From NCBI GenBank assembly GCA_900553805.1, contig USEU01000004.1, positions 1 through 53,426 of the forward strand: a stretch of DNA of 53,426 bases, given 5' to 3'. This DNA comes from an uncultured Eubacteriales bacterium (GTDB lineage Bacteria > Bacillota > Clostridia > Oscillospirales > Oscillospiraceae). The notes beneath the pieces are model-generated. The model was not told the DNA's origin and did no database searches. It worked only from the letters and a program-made list of their open reading frames with translations. How positions within the stretch are numbered: position 1 is the stretch's first letter; each line of letters begins with the position of its first letter. Positions 33,740 to 42,431 of this stretch are shown piece by piece. The position numbers and the translations under genes were made by a program.

Positions 33740-35153
33740 GACTTTCCTCCAATCGCAGCGGGAAGGTAATGGTAATGGATGTGCCCATACCGGGGCTGCT
33801 TTCGATGGTGAAACGGCAGTCCCTGCCGTACATCAATTGCAGCCGCTTATAGGCGGAGATCAGGCCGAAGCCCTTGGCCTCGTCGTTTTCCAGCTGGGAT
33901 CGCAGGCGCTCCAGCTCCCCGCGCTCCATGCCCGCGCCGGTGTCCGCCACCCGGACCGTGACGGTGTCGCCCGCCAGGCGGCCGGTGACGGTGATGGTCC
34001 CCTTGCCCCGCTTGGGCTTGATGCCGTGATAGATGGCGTTTTCCACCAGGGGCTGCAGGGTCATTTTGGGGATCAGGCAGCCCGCGGTGGCGGGGTCGAT
34101 CTGGATGTCGTAGTCCAGGATGTCCTTATAGCGTACCTGCTGGATCTCCAGATAGCTGCGGATGTGCTGCTCCTCCTGGGTCATGGTGACGATATCCCGC
34201 CCGTTGCTCAGGAAGGAGCGGAAATAGGTGGACAGGCTGGTGACCATTTCCTCCGCCTGCTCGTTTTTCCCGGTCTCGATCAGCCAGACGATGGCGTCCA
34301 GGGTGTTGTAGAGGAAATGGGGATTGATCTGGGCCTGGATCAGGGACAGCTCGATGCCCCGCAGGCGGATCTGCTCCTGCCGGTTCAGCTCGATCTGGCG
34401 GTCCAGCCGGACGGCCATTTCCTCAATGCCGGTGCTGAGCACCAGCAGCTTCGGGTCCTCCGCCTGCACCGGGGGCTTGGGGGTCAGCTCTCCCCGGCCG
34501 ATCTCGGCGACCCGGGCGGCCAGAGCGTCGATGGGGTCGGTGATGCTCTTGCCGGTGCGGATGGCCCGCCGGGTGGCCAGGGCCACCAGCCCCGCCAGGG
34601 TCAGCCCTACGGCCAGCAGCTCACCCCACAGGACGCGGTTGAGCCGCTGCTGCAAGGCGGCCAGCTGCCCGGCCTCGTGGTAGAGGTAGGTATACATGTA
34701 TTCCTGGATCAGCTCGGTGATGATGTACACACTGGTCTCCAGCTGCTCCATGCGCTTGTCGTAGCCGTCGGTGCCCTGGATCTTATTGATGCTGGCCGTC
34801 AGGCTGTCGCACAGCCCCACCACGCTGCCGATGGCTTTCCGGCTGTCCGGGTTGGTGGTGCCGGAGAGCAGGGTCTGCGCCAGGGTGCGGGCCGCGCCGA
34901 TCTCCTCCAGCGGAAGCTCCTGGGACGCGCCGGAGACATAGTAATACATTTTCAGGTCCACGTCGGACTTAAAATCCTGGTTGAACCGGGAGGCGGTGGT
35001 GATGTTGCCGGTGATGGCGGAGTTGCGCACATTGTAGCTGACCAGCAGGGTCAGGATGACCGCCGCCAGCACCACCATGGGCACGAATATATTCAGCATC
35101 AGGCTGTACAGCTTCCCGGCAATGGAATTGGACTGGAAGCGCCGCCGTCTCAT
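33723..35153 (-). CDS. Sensor histidine kinase, YesM/LytS-like
   Basis: 476 residues: helix 1 (about 16-40), an extracytoplasmic helical sensor (about 41-172), helix 2 (about 175-196), HAMP (about 197-250), then the His_kinase domain with His279 in INPHFLYNTLD and an HATPase domain (VENAIYHGIKPKRGKG; VADTGAGM). It overlaps the response regulator gene by 4 bp and the binding-protein gene by 17 bp. A model known from xylose sensing in Clostridium (XylFII-LytS-YesN) has the binding protein contact the sensor domain; this layout fits it. Confidence 0.94.
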   Translation of the reverse strand: MRRRRFQSNSIAGKLYSLMLNIFVPMVVLAAVILTLLVSYNVRNSAITGNITTASRFNQDFKSDVDLKMYYYVSGASQELPLEEIGAARTLAQTLLSGTTNPDSRKAIGSVVGLCDSLTASINKIQGTDGYDKRMEQLETSVYIITELIQEYMYTYLYHEAGQLAALQQRLNRVLWGELLAVGLTLAGLVALATRRAIRTGKSITDPIDALAARVAEIGRGELTPKPPVQAEDPKLLVLSTGIEEMAVRLDRQIELNRQEQIRLRGIELSLIQAQINPHFLYNTLDAIVWLIETGKNEQAEEMVTSLSTYFRSFLSNGRDIVTMTQEEQHIRSYLEIQQVRYKDILDYDIQIDPATAGCLIPKMTLQPLVENAIYHGIKPKRGKGTITVTGRLAGDTVTVRVADTGAGMERGELERLRSQLENDEAKGFGLISAYKRLQLMYGRDCRFTIESSPGMGTSITITFPLRLEESHENEP

Positions 35154-36760
35154 TCCGTCTCCCCCTCGCCGGAGCGGAAGGCCCGGGGGGTGCAGCCCTG
35201 GGTCTTGCGGAACACGAAGGAGAAATAGCGGGGGTCGCGGTAGCCCACCTCAGCCGCGATCTCGCTGGTGCGCAGATTGGTGCGCACCAGCAGCTGCTTG
35301 GCCCGGCTCATGCGCTTCTTGGTCAGGTATTCCACAAAGGAGATCTCCATCTTCTGGCTGAAGCAGGCGCTGAGGTAATTGGCGCTGATGTTGATGGCCT
35401 GGGCCACGGAATTCAGGGAGATGTTCTCGTCGGTGTAGTTCTTCTCGATGTAGCGGACGGCGCTGTTGATGATGTCGCTGCTCTCCTGCTGGCTCTTTTC
35501 GTCCCGCAGGCGCAGGGCGGCGGTGAGCACCGACTCGATGTACCGCTGGATCTGATCCACCGGCAGGTTCATCTCCGGGGTGGGCAGCTGGGAGAAATCC
35601 TCCATCCGGCAGCCCAGCTGCTGGAGCACCACCTCCGCGTTGATGCGCACGGACATGAGGATATAGTGCCGGAACATGAGGGATCGCTCCGCCCCGGCCA
35701 GGCCGGACAGATATTCCGCCACGAAGCCCTCGATCTCCTCCGGGGTGCCGGACTGGATGAAGCCGCGGATCACCGTGGCGTCCAGCTTTCCGGGGTCCAG
35801 GGTCTTCAGGCTCCCCACTCCGGCGTTCTCCCCCTCGCTGTGAAGCATATCGGCCCTGAACACATGGACGCCGGGCATCAGGTGGCGGTAGGCCAACACA
35901 TGGTTGGCCTCGCTGTAACACTGGGCCAGGCCGCTGACCCGGTAGGTGGGGGTGCCCACGGCGGCGCACCAGCTCAGCGATTCCCCCGCCGCGCCGCACC
36001 GGCGCTGGATGGTATCCAGGGCACGCCCGGCCAATCCCTCCAGGGCGTCCTTGTCCCCCATCATCAGCACGGCATAGGACAGCAGGCCGCTGCGGAAGAG
36101 CACATAGCCGGGGTAACGGAGGAAATAATCCAGCAGCGCATCCAGCGCCGCCGTAGCTTCCTCGGAATAGGCGTTGGACCGAGCGGACTGGACGGAAAAG
36201 AGGATGAAATTATACCCGTCCGCGTTCAGGTCCAGGTGGAGCCGCCGGGCCTCCTCGTAGATCTCCTGGACGGACATGGAGCCCTCCACCAGCCGCTCGA
36301 AGAACGCCCGGCGGGAGAAGCGCTCGTATTTCTGGGTGTCCTGCTCGTAGCGGCGCAGAAAATCCTTCTGCTCCCGCTCCTCCTGGATCTTCTGGCCGGT
36401 GAACTCCAGCGCCTTCAGGATGGCGGACTTGGTAATGGGCTTCAGGAGGTACTGATCCACCCGCAGATTGATGGCCTGGCGGGCGTACTCAAAGTCGCTG
36501 TAACCGCTGAGGATGATGATCTTGGTATCGGGCAGCTCCCGGCTGACAATGCTGCTCAGGGCCAGCCCGTCCATAAAGGGCATCTTGATGTCCGTAATGA
36601 GCACATCCGGCCGCAGTTTGCGGATCATGGGCAGGGCGATCTCCCCGTCCGGGGCGTCGCCCACAAATTCGAAGCCGTATTTCTCCCAGGGCACAATGTC
36701 CCGCAGCCCCTCCCGGACAATGCTCTCGTCCTCGGTAATAAATACCTTGATCGGTTCCAT
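35150..36760 (-). CDS. Response regulator with AraC-type DNA-binding domain (YesN-like)
   Basis: 536 residues: receiver domain (1-125) with phospho-acceptor Asp57 in LITDIKMPFMDG, a long middle region (about 130-425) typical of YesN proteins, and a C-terminal AraC double helix-turn-helix (about 430-530; LNSVAQAINISANYLSACFSQ and TSEIAAEVGYRDPRYFSFVFRKTQG). It is first in the operon, with GGGAGGG before the ATG. The target genes are not obvious; no sugar transport operon adjoins it. Confidence 0.95.
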   Translation of the reverse strand: MEPIKVFITEDESIVREGLRDIVPWEKYGFEFVGDAPDGEIALPMIRKLRPDVLITDIKMPFMDGLALSSIVSRELPDTKIIILSGYSDFEYARQAINLRVDQYLLKPITKSAILKALEFTGQKIQEEREQKDFLRRYEQDTQKYERFSRRAFFERLVEGSMSVQEIYEEARRLHLDLNADGYNFILFSVQSARSNAYSEEATAALDALLDYFLRYPGYVLFRSGLLSYAVLMMGDKDALEGLAGRALDTIQRRCGAAGESLSWCAAVGTPTYRVSGLAQCYSEANHVLAYRHLMPGVHVFRADMLHSEGENAGVGSLKTLDPGKLDATVIRGFIQSGTPEEIEGFVAEYLSGLAGAERSLMFRHYILMSVRINAEVVLQQLGCRMEDFSQLPTPEMNLPVDQIQRYIESVLTAALRLRDEKSQQESSDIINSAVRYIEKNYTDENISLNSVAQAINISANYLSACFSQKMEISFVEYLTKKRMSRAKQLLVRTNLRTSEIAAEVGYRDPRYFSFVFRKTQGCTPRAFRSGEGETE

Positions 36761-36795
36761 GCTACGCCCTCCCAGCGGTTTTCTCTGTTTGACCT

Positions 36796-36825
36796 ATTGT
36801 ATCATATTTCCGCCCCACTTTCCAA
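36796..36825 (-). promoter_or_regulatory. Promoter for the sugar-sensor operon
   Basis: Minus-strand TTGGAA (36825-36820), 18 nt, TACAAT (36801-36796), about 36 nt before the response regulator start. Confidence 0.5.
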
Positions 36826-36836
36826 TCCCCCGGGGC

Positions 36837-36868
36837 AAAAAATTCCCCCGCCGAAGCGGGGGAATTTG
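36837..36868 (-). terminator. Intrinsic terminator after the His/Cys-repeat surface protein
   Basis: Minus strand: AAATTCCCCCGC-TTCG-GCGGGGGAATTT followed by a T run. A perfect 12-bp stem with the stable UUCG-type loop. Confidence 0.85.
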
Positions 36869-36884
36869 GGTGGGACGCTCTGGA

Positions 36885-39800
36885 TCAATCGTTGTAGCCC
36901 ATCTTCTTGCGGTAGTACAGTACGCCGAAGGTGACGGGGATGGCGATGGCCACGATTACAGTCAGCAGCAGGATGATGCCCCAGGGGCCGTTGCCGGACC
37001 GGGCGCTGGTCGCGCCCTGCTTGACGGTGAAGCCGGTGCTGGCCACGCCGTCCTTGGACACGATGGACAGGGTGTGGTGACCCAGGCTCAGGCGCTTCAG
37101 GTAGCCGGCGCTCAGCTCGATCACCGTAGAGCCCTCGCTGACGGAGTAGTTGGAGGCGTCAACGGCGGCGTTGTCCACCTCGATGCGGTCAAACTTGGCG
37201 TACTCGGCATTGGAGCGGAACACCATGCCCTGATTGGAGGTGTTCAGCCAGGTGGCCTCGCCGCCCTCGGTGACCTGGTATTCCACGGTGTTGTCCAGCC
37301 GCTGCTTGCATACGTCGCAGCGTCCGTCGTTGTTCTGGTCCACATGGCCGGTGGCGGGGATCACCACGCTCTGCTGGTCGGTAATGGGAGTGGTGCAGGT
37401 CACATCGGTGAACCACGCGCCGCAGTCGCAGACGTAGTAGGCGGTGTTGCCGTCCGTGGTGCAGGTGGCCGCCTTGGCGGGCACCCGGGTCAAATGGCTG
37501 GAGTGCACGTGGGACTCCTCCTTGGAGTAGCCGCAGACGGTGCACTTGCCGGCGCTGTCGAAGCTGTGGGCCACCAGGTCGCCCTTGGCGCCGCAGCGGG
37601 AGCAGACGTTCCAATGGTAGTTGGCGTCCTTGCCCCAGGTGCCGGAGGCGGTGTGGCCCAGAGCGGAGCCATAGGTAAAGGTTTCGGTGCCCTTCGCGCC
37701 GCAGGAGCAGCTCTTATAGTACACTGCCGGGCTGGTGCAGGTGGCGTTGCTCTTGAGATAGGCGGAGGAAGCGACCATCTGATCAAAGGTGTGGGTCTGA
37801 TTCAGGGTCTCGGTCTTGGTCGCGCCGCAGGTCTGGCAGGTATAGGTCTTCTGGCCGGTGGTGGTGTGGGTGGGCCACACATTGACCACGCCCGCGTTCC
37901 AATTGTGCTCACCCAGGCCGCTGACCACATTGGTGTGCTCGCAGGTGGCGGGGTGCCAGTGGTAGGTGCTGTTGCCCTGCCAGGCGGTGGAGAAGGTATG
38001 CTGGTGGGTGGAAGGCTCCACCTCCTCCGTCTTGGTCGCGCCGCAGACGGAGCAGGTATAGGTCTTCACGCCCTTGGTGGTGGCGGTGGGCTGGGTGGTG
38101 ATCACGCCGGGGTTCCAGATATGGTCGCCCACCTGGACCTTTTCATTGGTGTGCTCGCAGGTGGCGGCTCTCCAGTGCTGGAGCTCGTTGTAGCTCCACT
38201 TGTCCGCGAAGGTGTGGCCCTTGGCCTCGCCATAGGAGAAGGTCTCGGTGCCCGCCAGGCCGCAGACGCAGCTGTAATAATACTGGGCGGGGGTAGTGCA
38301 GGTGGCGGCGGCGGCCAAATACTTGTCGTCGGGGACCATCTGGTTATATTCGTGGGCCTGGCCGGGGATGACCTCGGTCTTCTGGTAGCCGCAGTCCACG
38401 CAGGTGTAGAGCTTCTCGCCGTTCACGGCGTGACCGGCATCCTTGGTGATCTTGCCGTCGTCCCAGCGATGGGGACCCAGGTCGCCCTTTTCATCGGTGT
38501 GCTCACAGGTGGCCTTGTGCCAGTGGTTGGTCTCGTCGTAAGTCCACTCCGTGGAATAGGTGTGGCCCTTGGCCTCGCCGTAGGAGAAGGTCTCGGTGCC
38601 CGCCGCGCCGCAGACGCAGCTGTAATAATACTGGGCCGGGGTGGTGCAGGTGGCGGGGGAGGCCAGATAGGCGTCGCTTGCCACCTGCTGGTCAAATACG
38701 TGCTCGGCGGAGGGCTCCAGGGTCTCGCTCTTCTGCGCGCCGCAGACGGCGCAGGTATACACCTTGGTGCCGGAGGCGGTGTGGGTGGGCTGGACGGTCA
38801 CAACGCCCTCGTCCCATTCATGGGGCGCGTAGCTGTCGGTCACATCCGGGTGGCCGCAGGTATCCTTGTGCCAGTGGTAATTTTCGTCATAGGTCCAGGC
38901 GGATTCAAAGGTATGGCCCGCCGCCTCGCCATAGGTGAAGGTCTCGGTGCCCTTTTCGCCGCAGGTGCAGCTGTAATAGTACCGGGCCGGGCTGTCCGCC
39001 GTGGCGGGAGATGCCAGGTACTTTTCATCGGCGACCATCTGATCGAACACGTGGCCGGTGGGCTGAAGGTCCTCCGTCTTCTGGTAGCCGCAGACCGTGC
39101 ACTGATAAACGATGGTACCGGCATCGGTATGGGTGGGCTGGACCGCCACCGTACCGGCGTCCCAGCTGTGGGCCGCGTAGCCCTCGGTCACATCCGGGTG
39201 GCCGCAGGTATCCGCATGCCAGTGCCCATTCTCGTCACTGCTCCAGTCGGGGCTGAAGGTGTGGCCCGCTGCCTCACCATAAGGGAAGGTCTCAGTGCCC
39301 TTTTCGCCGCAGGTGCAGCTGTAATAGTACAGCGCCGGGCTGTCCGCCGTGGCGGGGGAAGCCAGGTAAGCATCGCTTACCACCTGCTGGTCGAACACAT
39401 GGGTGTGCTCCGGGACAGACGGGGCGGCAGGCTCGGTCGTCTCCGGCACAGTGGTTTCCGTGGTGGAAGGCTGCTGGGTCACAAAGGAATAGGTCACCGC
39501 GCCATAGTAGCTCCCGGTCGCGTCAAAATTCGGATACTGCGTCGACGCGGTGCTCGGAGACGGGTTCACGCAGATCAGGCCGGTGCCCGTATCGCCTACC
39601 AGCCAGCCGAAGCTCTCCACCGCGGACAGTTCCCCAGACACGGCGCTTGCGACCTGCTGCCCCATGCCCGAATAGTCCATCAGCGCGGACATGCGGAACT
39701 CGCCGCTGGTGGAGCCGATGACCGCGCCAGCGCTTACGGCGCTGCCGGAGGCCAGGGAGCCATCCTGCTGGACCTGGCCAAGCAAGATATAGTAGGAGAA

Positions 39801-40232
39801 ATTGCCATCCACCGGCACCTCCAGCACGGCGGCGCTGCCCCACTTCTCATCGGTGCCAAAGAATACGGTACCGCTGGCCGGGGCATATACCGGCTGGGTG
39901 GCGTCCACCTTGATGTACATGCTGTCACTGCCGGTTGCGGCAGCGGCGTGCTCATCGGGATAGGCGCAATTGGGGTTTGTTGTGCCGTGAAGCACATCCG
40001 GGGTCGAATTGCCCCGGCATCCCGCAAAATCCCTGATGTCGTCAAAGCATTCCTCGGGCAGCGGGAAATACCAGCTGATCTGGCGGTTCAGCACCGCCTG
40101 CTTCTGCTCATCGCTCAAGCCGGCGTCCGCGCCCGCTTCCTCCGCATGGACATGCACGCCGGGCAGGAATCCCAGGGTCAGGACTGCACACAGAAGCAGC
40201 GATACAACTTTCTGAAATACAGATTCTCTCAT
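36885..40232 (-). CDS. Large secreted, membrane-anchored surface protein with His/Cys-rich repeats
   Basis: 1115 residues from the ATG at 40232 (AAAGGAG upstream; a TTG nine bases earlier is in frame but poorly placed). Signal peptide (about 1-30); a domain (about 80-235) that resembles an M23/LytM beta-sandwich (PVYAPASGTVFFG, SAVSAGAVIGSTSGEF) but lacks the HxH zinc site. Then come about four full and two partial repeats of about 115 residues (from about 280 to 960; DNA 39400-37350). Each has YYYSCTCGEKGTETF, GHTF, HWHxxTCGH, HxWDxGxV and YxCxVCGxxKTE, so many CxC/CxxC and His. A beta domain, one C-terminal helix and a short basic tail follow. Role unknown; metal-binding or an adhesive stalk are possible. 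Confidence 0.85.
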   Translation of the reverse strand: MRESVFQKVVSLLLCAVLTLGFLPGVHVHAEEAGADAGLSDEQKQAVLNRQISWYFPLPEECFDDIRDFAGCRGNSTPDVLHGTTNPNCAYPDEHAAAATGSDSMYIKVDATQPVYAPASGTVFFGTDEKWGSAAVLEVPVDGNFSYYILLGQVQQDGSLASGSAVSAGAVIGSTSGEFRMSALMDYSGMGQQVASAVSGELSAVESFGWLVGDTGTGLICVNPSPSTASTQYPNFDATGSYYGAVTYSFVTQQPSTTETTVPETTEPAAPSVPEHTHVFDQQVVSDAYLASPATADSPALYYYSCTCGEKGTETFPYGEAAGHTFSPDWSSDENGHWHADTCGHPDVTEGYAAHSWDAGTVAVQPTHTDAGTIVYQCTVCGYQKTEDLQPTGHVFDQMVADEKYLASPATADSPARYYYSCTCGEKGTETFTYGEAAGHTFESAWTYDENYHWHKDTCGHPDVTDSYAPHEWDEGVVTVQPTHTASGTKVYTCAVCGAQKSETLEPSAEHVFDQQVASDAYLASPATCTTPAQYYYSCVCGAAGTETFSYGEAKGHTYSTEWTYDETNHWHKATCEHTDEKGDLGPHRWDDGKITKDAGHAVNGEKLYTCVDCGYQKTEVIPGQAHEYNQMVPDDKYLAAAATCTTPAQYYYSCVCGLAGTETFSYGEAKGHTFADKWSYNELQHWRAATCEHTNEKVQVGDHIWNPGVITTQPTATTKGVKTYTCSVCGATKTEEVEPSTHQHTFSTAWQGNSTYHWHPATCEHTNVVSGLGEHNWNAGVVNVWPTHTTTGQKTYTCQTCGATKTETLNQTHTFDQMVASSAYLKSNATCTSPAVYYKSCSCGAKGTETFTYGSALGHTASGTWGKDANYHWNVCSRCGAKGDLVAHSFDSAGKCTVCGYSKEESHVHSSHLTRVPAKAATCTTDGNTAYYVCDCGAWFTDVTCTTPITDQQSVVIPATGHVDQNNDGRCDVCKQRLDNTVEYQVTEGGEATWLNTSNQGMVFRSNAEYAKFDRIEVDNAAVDASNYSVSEGSTVIELSAGYLKRLSLGHHTLSIVSKDGVASTGFTVKQGATSARSGNGPWGIILLLTVIVAIAIPVTFGVLYYRKKMGYND

Positions 40233-40283
40233 AGAGTACAACTCCTTTCACATGCCGCCCAGGGGTACGGCATTGGTAACTAC

Positions 40284-40311
40284 ATTATACATAATTTTTC
40301 ACACTTTGCAA
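40284..40311 (-). promoter_or_regulatory. Promoter for the His/Cys-repeat surface protein
   Basis: Minus-strand TTGCAA (40311-40306), 16 nt, TATAAT (40289-40284), with TG before the -10. About 52 nt before the ATG. Confidence 0.6.
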
Positions 40312-40766
40312 TGGGGTCTTTCCCGGCTTTCTCCGGGGGAAAGCCGGCAAGCGGGAATCTTTCGTTAAAAATACTCCTTGCAAATTTCTTTTGAAAATTG
40401 CAACATTTTGTAATTTATCGTCATTTTTGCAAGGCGTTTTGTTTCATTTTTCATCTCTTTATCCGCCCCGCTTTTGCCCCGCTTCCAAATTCCGCCATTT
40501 TCTTTGGCACAACTTTAATATATTCTTAAAGAACGAACATTCTGTAACATCCGGGGAAAATTCAAAGAAATATTACATTTTCTTCATATTTTTACCATTC
40601 TTTTCCTACCCTCTTTCCATATACTCTTATAAATACAATTTTTACGCATATCATTGCACTTTGGGAAGCAATGTGATAGAATAAGTAAAACTTTACCGAT
40701 ACCCCCCTTGTGCCTCCTCTCAGAATGCAGTCCATCACGATTGTAGGGCAGTGTTTAATTTACCAG

Positions 40767-40795
40767 TTGACGCAAGGGGGAAAATCAAATATAAT
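40767..40795 (+). promoter_or_regulatory. Strong sigma-A promoter for the Gly/Ser-repeat surface protein
   Basis: TTGACG (40767-40772), exactly 17 nt, TATAAT (40790-40795): one mismatch from consensus. The start codon is 65 nt downstream. Confidence 0.8.
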
Positions 40796-40859
40796 ACGGA
40801 TTAACGTTTATCTTTCGTCTCCATCCGCCCCCGGGGCGGGTGCATCCAGGAGGAAAAAC

Positions 40860-42293
40860 ATGAAAAAGATCTTATCCATGATATTGGTGCTGGCCCTGGC
40901 CTTTGCCCTGACGGTGAGCAGCCTATCTGCCCTGGCCACCGCGCCGGTAGTCGCGTTCTCCAGCGAGGAGTCAGGTGCCAGTTCGCAGAACGAAAATACG
41001 CCCGGAGGCAATGGCGGCTCTGATACTGGCGATAAATCCGGCGGTGGTTCCGGCACTGGCGGCGAGTCCGGCGGTAGTTCCGGCACTGGCGGCGAGTCCG
41101 GCGGTGGTTCCGGCACCGGCGGTGAGTCCGGCGGTGGTTCCGGCACTGGCGGCGAGTCTGGGGATACTACTCCCAGCAATCCCACTCCGCCCACGGATCC
41201 GCCGACGAATCCCCCTACCAGCGGGAAGCCCATCATCACCAAGCATCCCACCGGCGAAAATGTGCGCGAGGGCGGGTATGCTGAATTCGTGGCCCGGGCG
41301 GATTCCTGCCTGGACATCATCTGGCATCTGCAAAATCCCGGCGGCAGCATTGACGTGCTGGCCGAGAAGGCCCCGGAGCGCTTCCCCGGCCTGATCGTCA
41401 CCGGCCTGAACAGCGAACGGCTGGGGCTTGACCGCATCCCGAAGGCGCTGGACGAGTGGCGGGTGCGAGCCGAGTTCGTCGGCCTGGACGGCAACGTGTG
41501 GAGCGATCCCGCCGTCATCAGCGTGATGAATCAGGAGCTGACCGCTCCCACCATCCAGCGGCAGCCCGCCAGCGCCAACCTGAAGCCCACCGGGGGCACC
41601 GCGCTGCAAATTTCCGCCCTCACCTCCGAGCAGAACACCACGCTGACCTATCAGTGGTATAAGAACACCATCAATTCCAACGTAGGTGGCAAGGCCATCC
41701 TGGGGGCCACCTCCGCCAGCTTCACCCCGGATTACGAGCCGGGCACCACCTACTACTACTGCGCCGTCCGCTGCACCAACGGCAGCGAGATCAGCGCCGC
41801 CACCAAGACCACCTGCGCCGCCGTGACCTACATCACCACGCAGGGGCAGGAAAGCACCGCCCCCACCCAGGCAGCGACCCCGACGGTAACAGTGAGCCCC
41901 ACCGCCTCCACCCTGACCCCCTGGGGCGAGGCCACGGCTACGGAGGAAACGCTGCCCACGGTGATCCCCGATGCCCCCACCCGGTCGAATAACCTTTTGC
42001 TGGTGGTGGTCGGTATGATCATCCTGATCGCCATTCTGGGCATTGTGGCCACGGTCATCATCCTGAAGCTCTACGGCGACCGTCAGGAAGCCCCGAGGCG
42101 TCAGGAGCCGCCCAAACGTCCGGCCGCTCCGGCCGCGTCCTCCCAGCGGCGGGCCTCCCAGTCCGGGGAAGCAGCCCATACCCCCAAGTTCGCCGCCAAG
42201 CAACCCCCCGCAGACGAAGATCCCGCATGGGACGACCTCAGCGACCTGGGCGATCTGAGCATCTACTTTGATGACGAGGACGACCCTGAATGA
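40860..42293 (+). CDS. Membrane-anchored surface protein with Gly/Ser tandem repeats and Ig-like domains
   Basis: 477 residues from the ATG at 40860 (AGGAGGAAAAAC upstream). A signal peptide (KKILSMILVLALAFALTVSS) is followed by a low-complexity linker made of four copies of GGGSGTGGES, a Pro/Thr stretch, two Ig-like domains (about 125-325, with TYQWYKN and TYYYCAVRC), a Thr-rich stalk, a membrane helix (about 375-403) and a cytoplasmic tail that ends in a very acidic patch (DEDPAWDDLSDLGDLSIYFDDEDDPE region). It is divergent from the His/Cys-repeat protein. No enzyme motif is seen; probably an adhesin or a sensor-like stalk. Confidence 0.82.
   Translation: MKKILSMILVLALAFALTVSSLSALATAPVVAFSSEESGASSQNENTPGGNGGSDTGDKSGGGSGTGGESGGSSGTGGESGGGSGTGGESGGGSGTGGESGDTTPSNPTPPTDPPTNPPTSGKPIITKHPTGENVREGGYAEFVARADSCLDIIWHLQNPGGSIDVLAEKAPERFPGLIVTGLNSERLGLDRIPKALDEWRVRAEFVGLDGNVWSDPAVISVMNQELTAPTIQRQPASANLKPTGGTALQISALTSEQNTTLTYQWYKNTINSNVGGKAILGATSASFTPDYEPGTTYYYCAVRCTNGSEISAATKTTCAAVTYITTQGQESTAPTQAATPTVTVSPTASTLTPWGEATATEETLPTVIPDAPTRSNNLLLVVVGMIILIAILGIVATVIILKLYGDRQEAPRRQEPPKRPAAPAASSQRRASQSGEAAHTPKFAAKQPPADEDPAWDDLSDLGDLSIYFDDEDDPE
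41040..41159 (+). repeat. Four tandem copies of a 30-bp repeat inside a surface protein gene
   Basis: Units at 41040, 41070, 41100 and 41130 differ by only one to three bases each. Each encodes GGxSGTGGES. The 30-bp length keeps the frame, so slippage would change linker length without breaking the gene. Confidence 0.92.
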
Positions 42294-42298
42294 TCCGC

Positions 42299-42340
42299 AG
42301 ACATGCCCCTCCGAAAATGGAGCGGGCATGTAATTTTATA
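42299..42340 (+). terminator. Intrinsic terminator after the Gly/Ser-repeat protein
   Basis: ACATGCCC-CTCC / GGAG-CGGGCATGT around GAAAAT, followed by AATTTTATATTTT. Confidence 0.8.
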
Positions 42341-42361
42341 TTTTCAAAAAGCAGGATCTCT

Positions 42362-42369
42362 GCTATAAT
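42362..42369 (+). promoter_or_regulatory. Extended -10 promoter for the PepV-like gene
   Basis: TGCTATAAT gives an extended -10 element; the -35 is weak (TTTTCA, 17 nt upstream). The start codon is about 62 nt downstream. Confidence 0.5.
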
Positions 42370-42431
42370 AGAGCCAGAAACAGCGCAGGAAATGACCTTG
42401 CGTACAAAAACGGAAAAGGAGCGGATATACG

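Larger units (their letters stand above)
40233..40859. other. 627-bp AT-rich divergent intergenic region
   Basis: No gene is supported here. It contains both divergent promoters, a perfect 9-bp inverted repeat (CCGGCTTTC at 40323-40331 and GAAAGCCGG at 40339-40347), and a long T- and A-rich stretch (about 40370-40690), strikingly different from the GC-rich genes around it. The open frame at 40391-40684 on the plus strand has low-complexity Phe/Ser-rich content and no ribosome site. It may hold binding sites for regulators of the two surface proteins. Confidence 0.7.

Noticed and set aside
37292..39400. Possible CRISPR array because of regular spacing of about 345 bp
   Set aside because: The repeats are long, diverged and coding, with no spacer structure and no cas genes.
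36513..40394. 1293-codon plus-strand frame with repetitive Gly/Ala/Val content
   Set aside because: Antisense to the His/Cys-repeat surface protein; its repetition simply mirrors that gene.
40391..40684. 97-codon open frame in the AT-rich intergenic region
   Set aside because: No ribosome site, low-complexity content and no recognisable family; better explained as non-coding.
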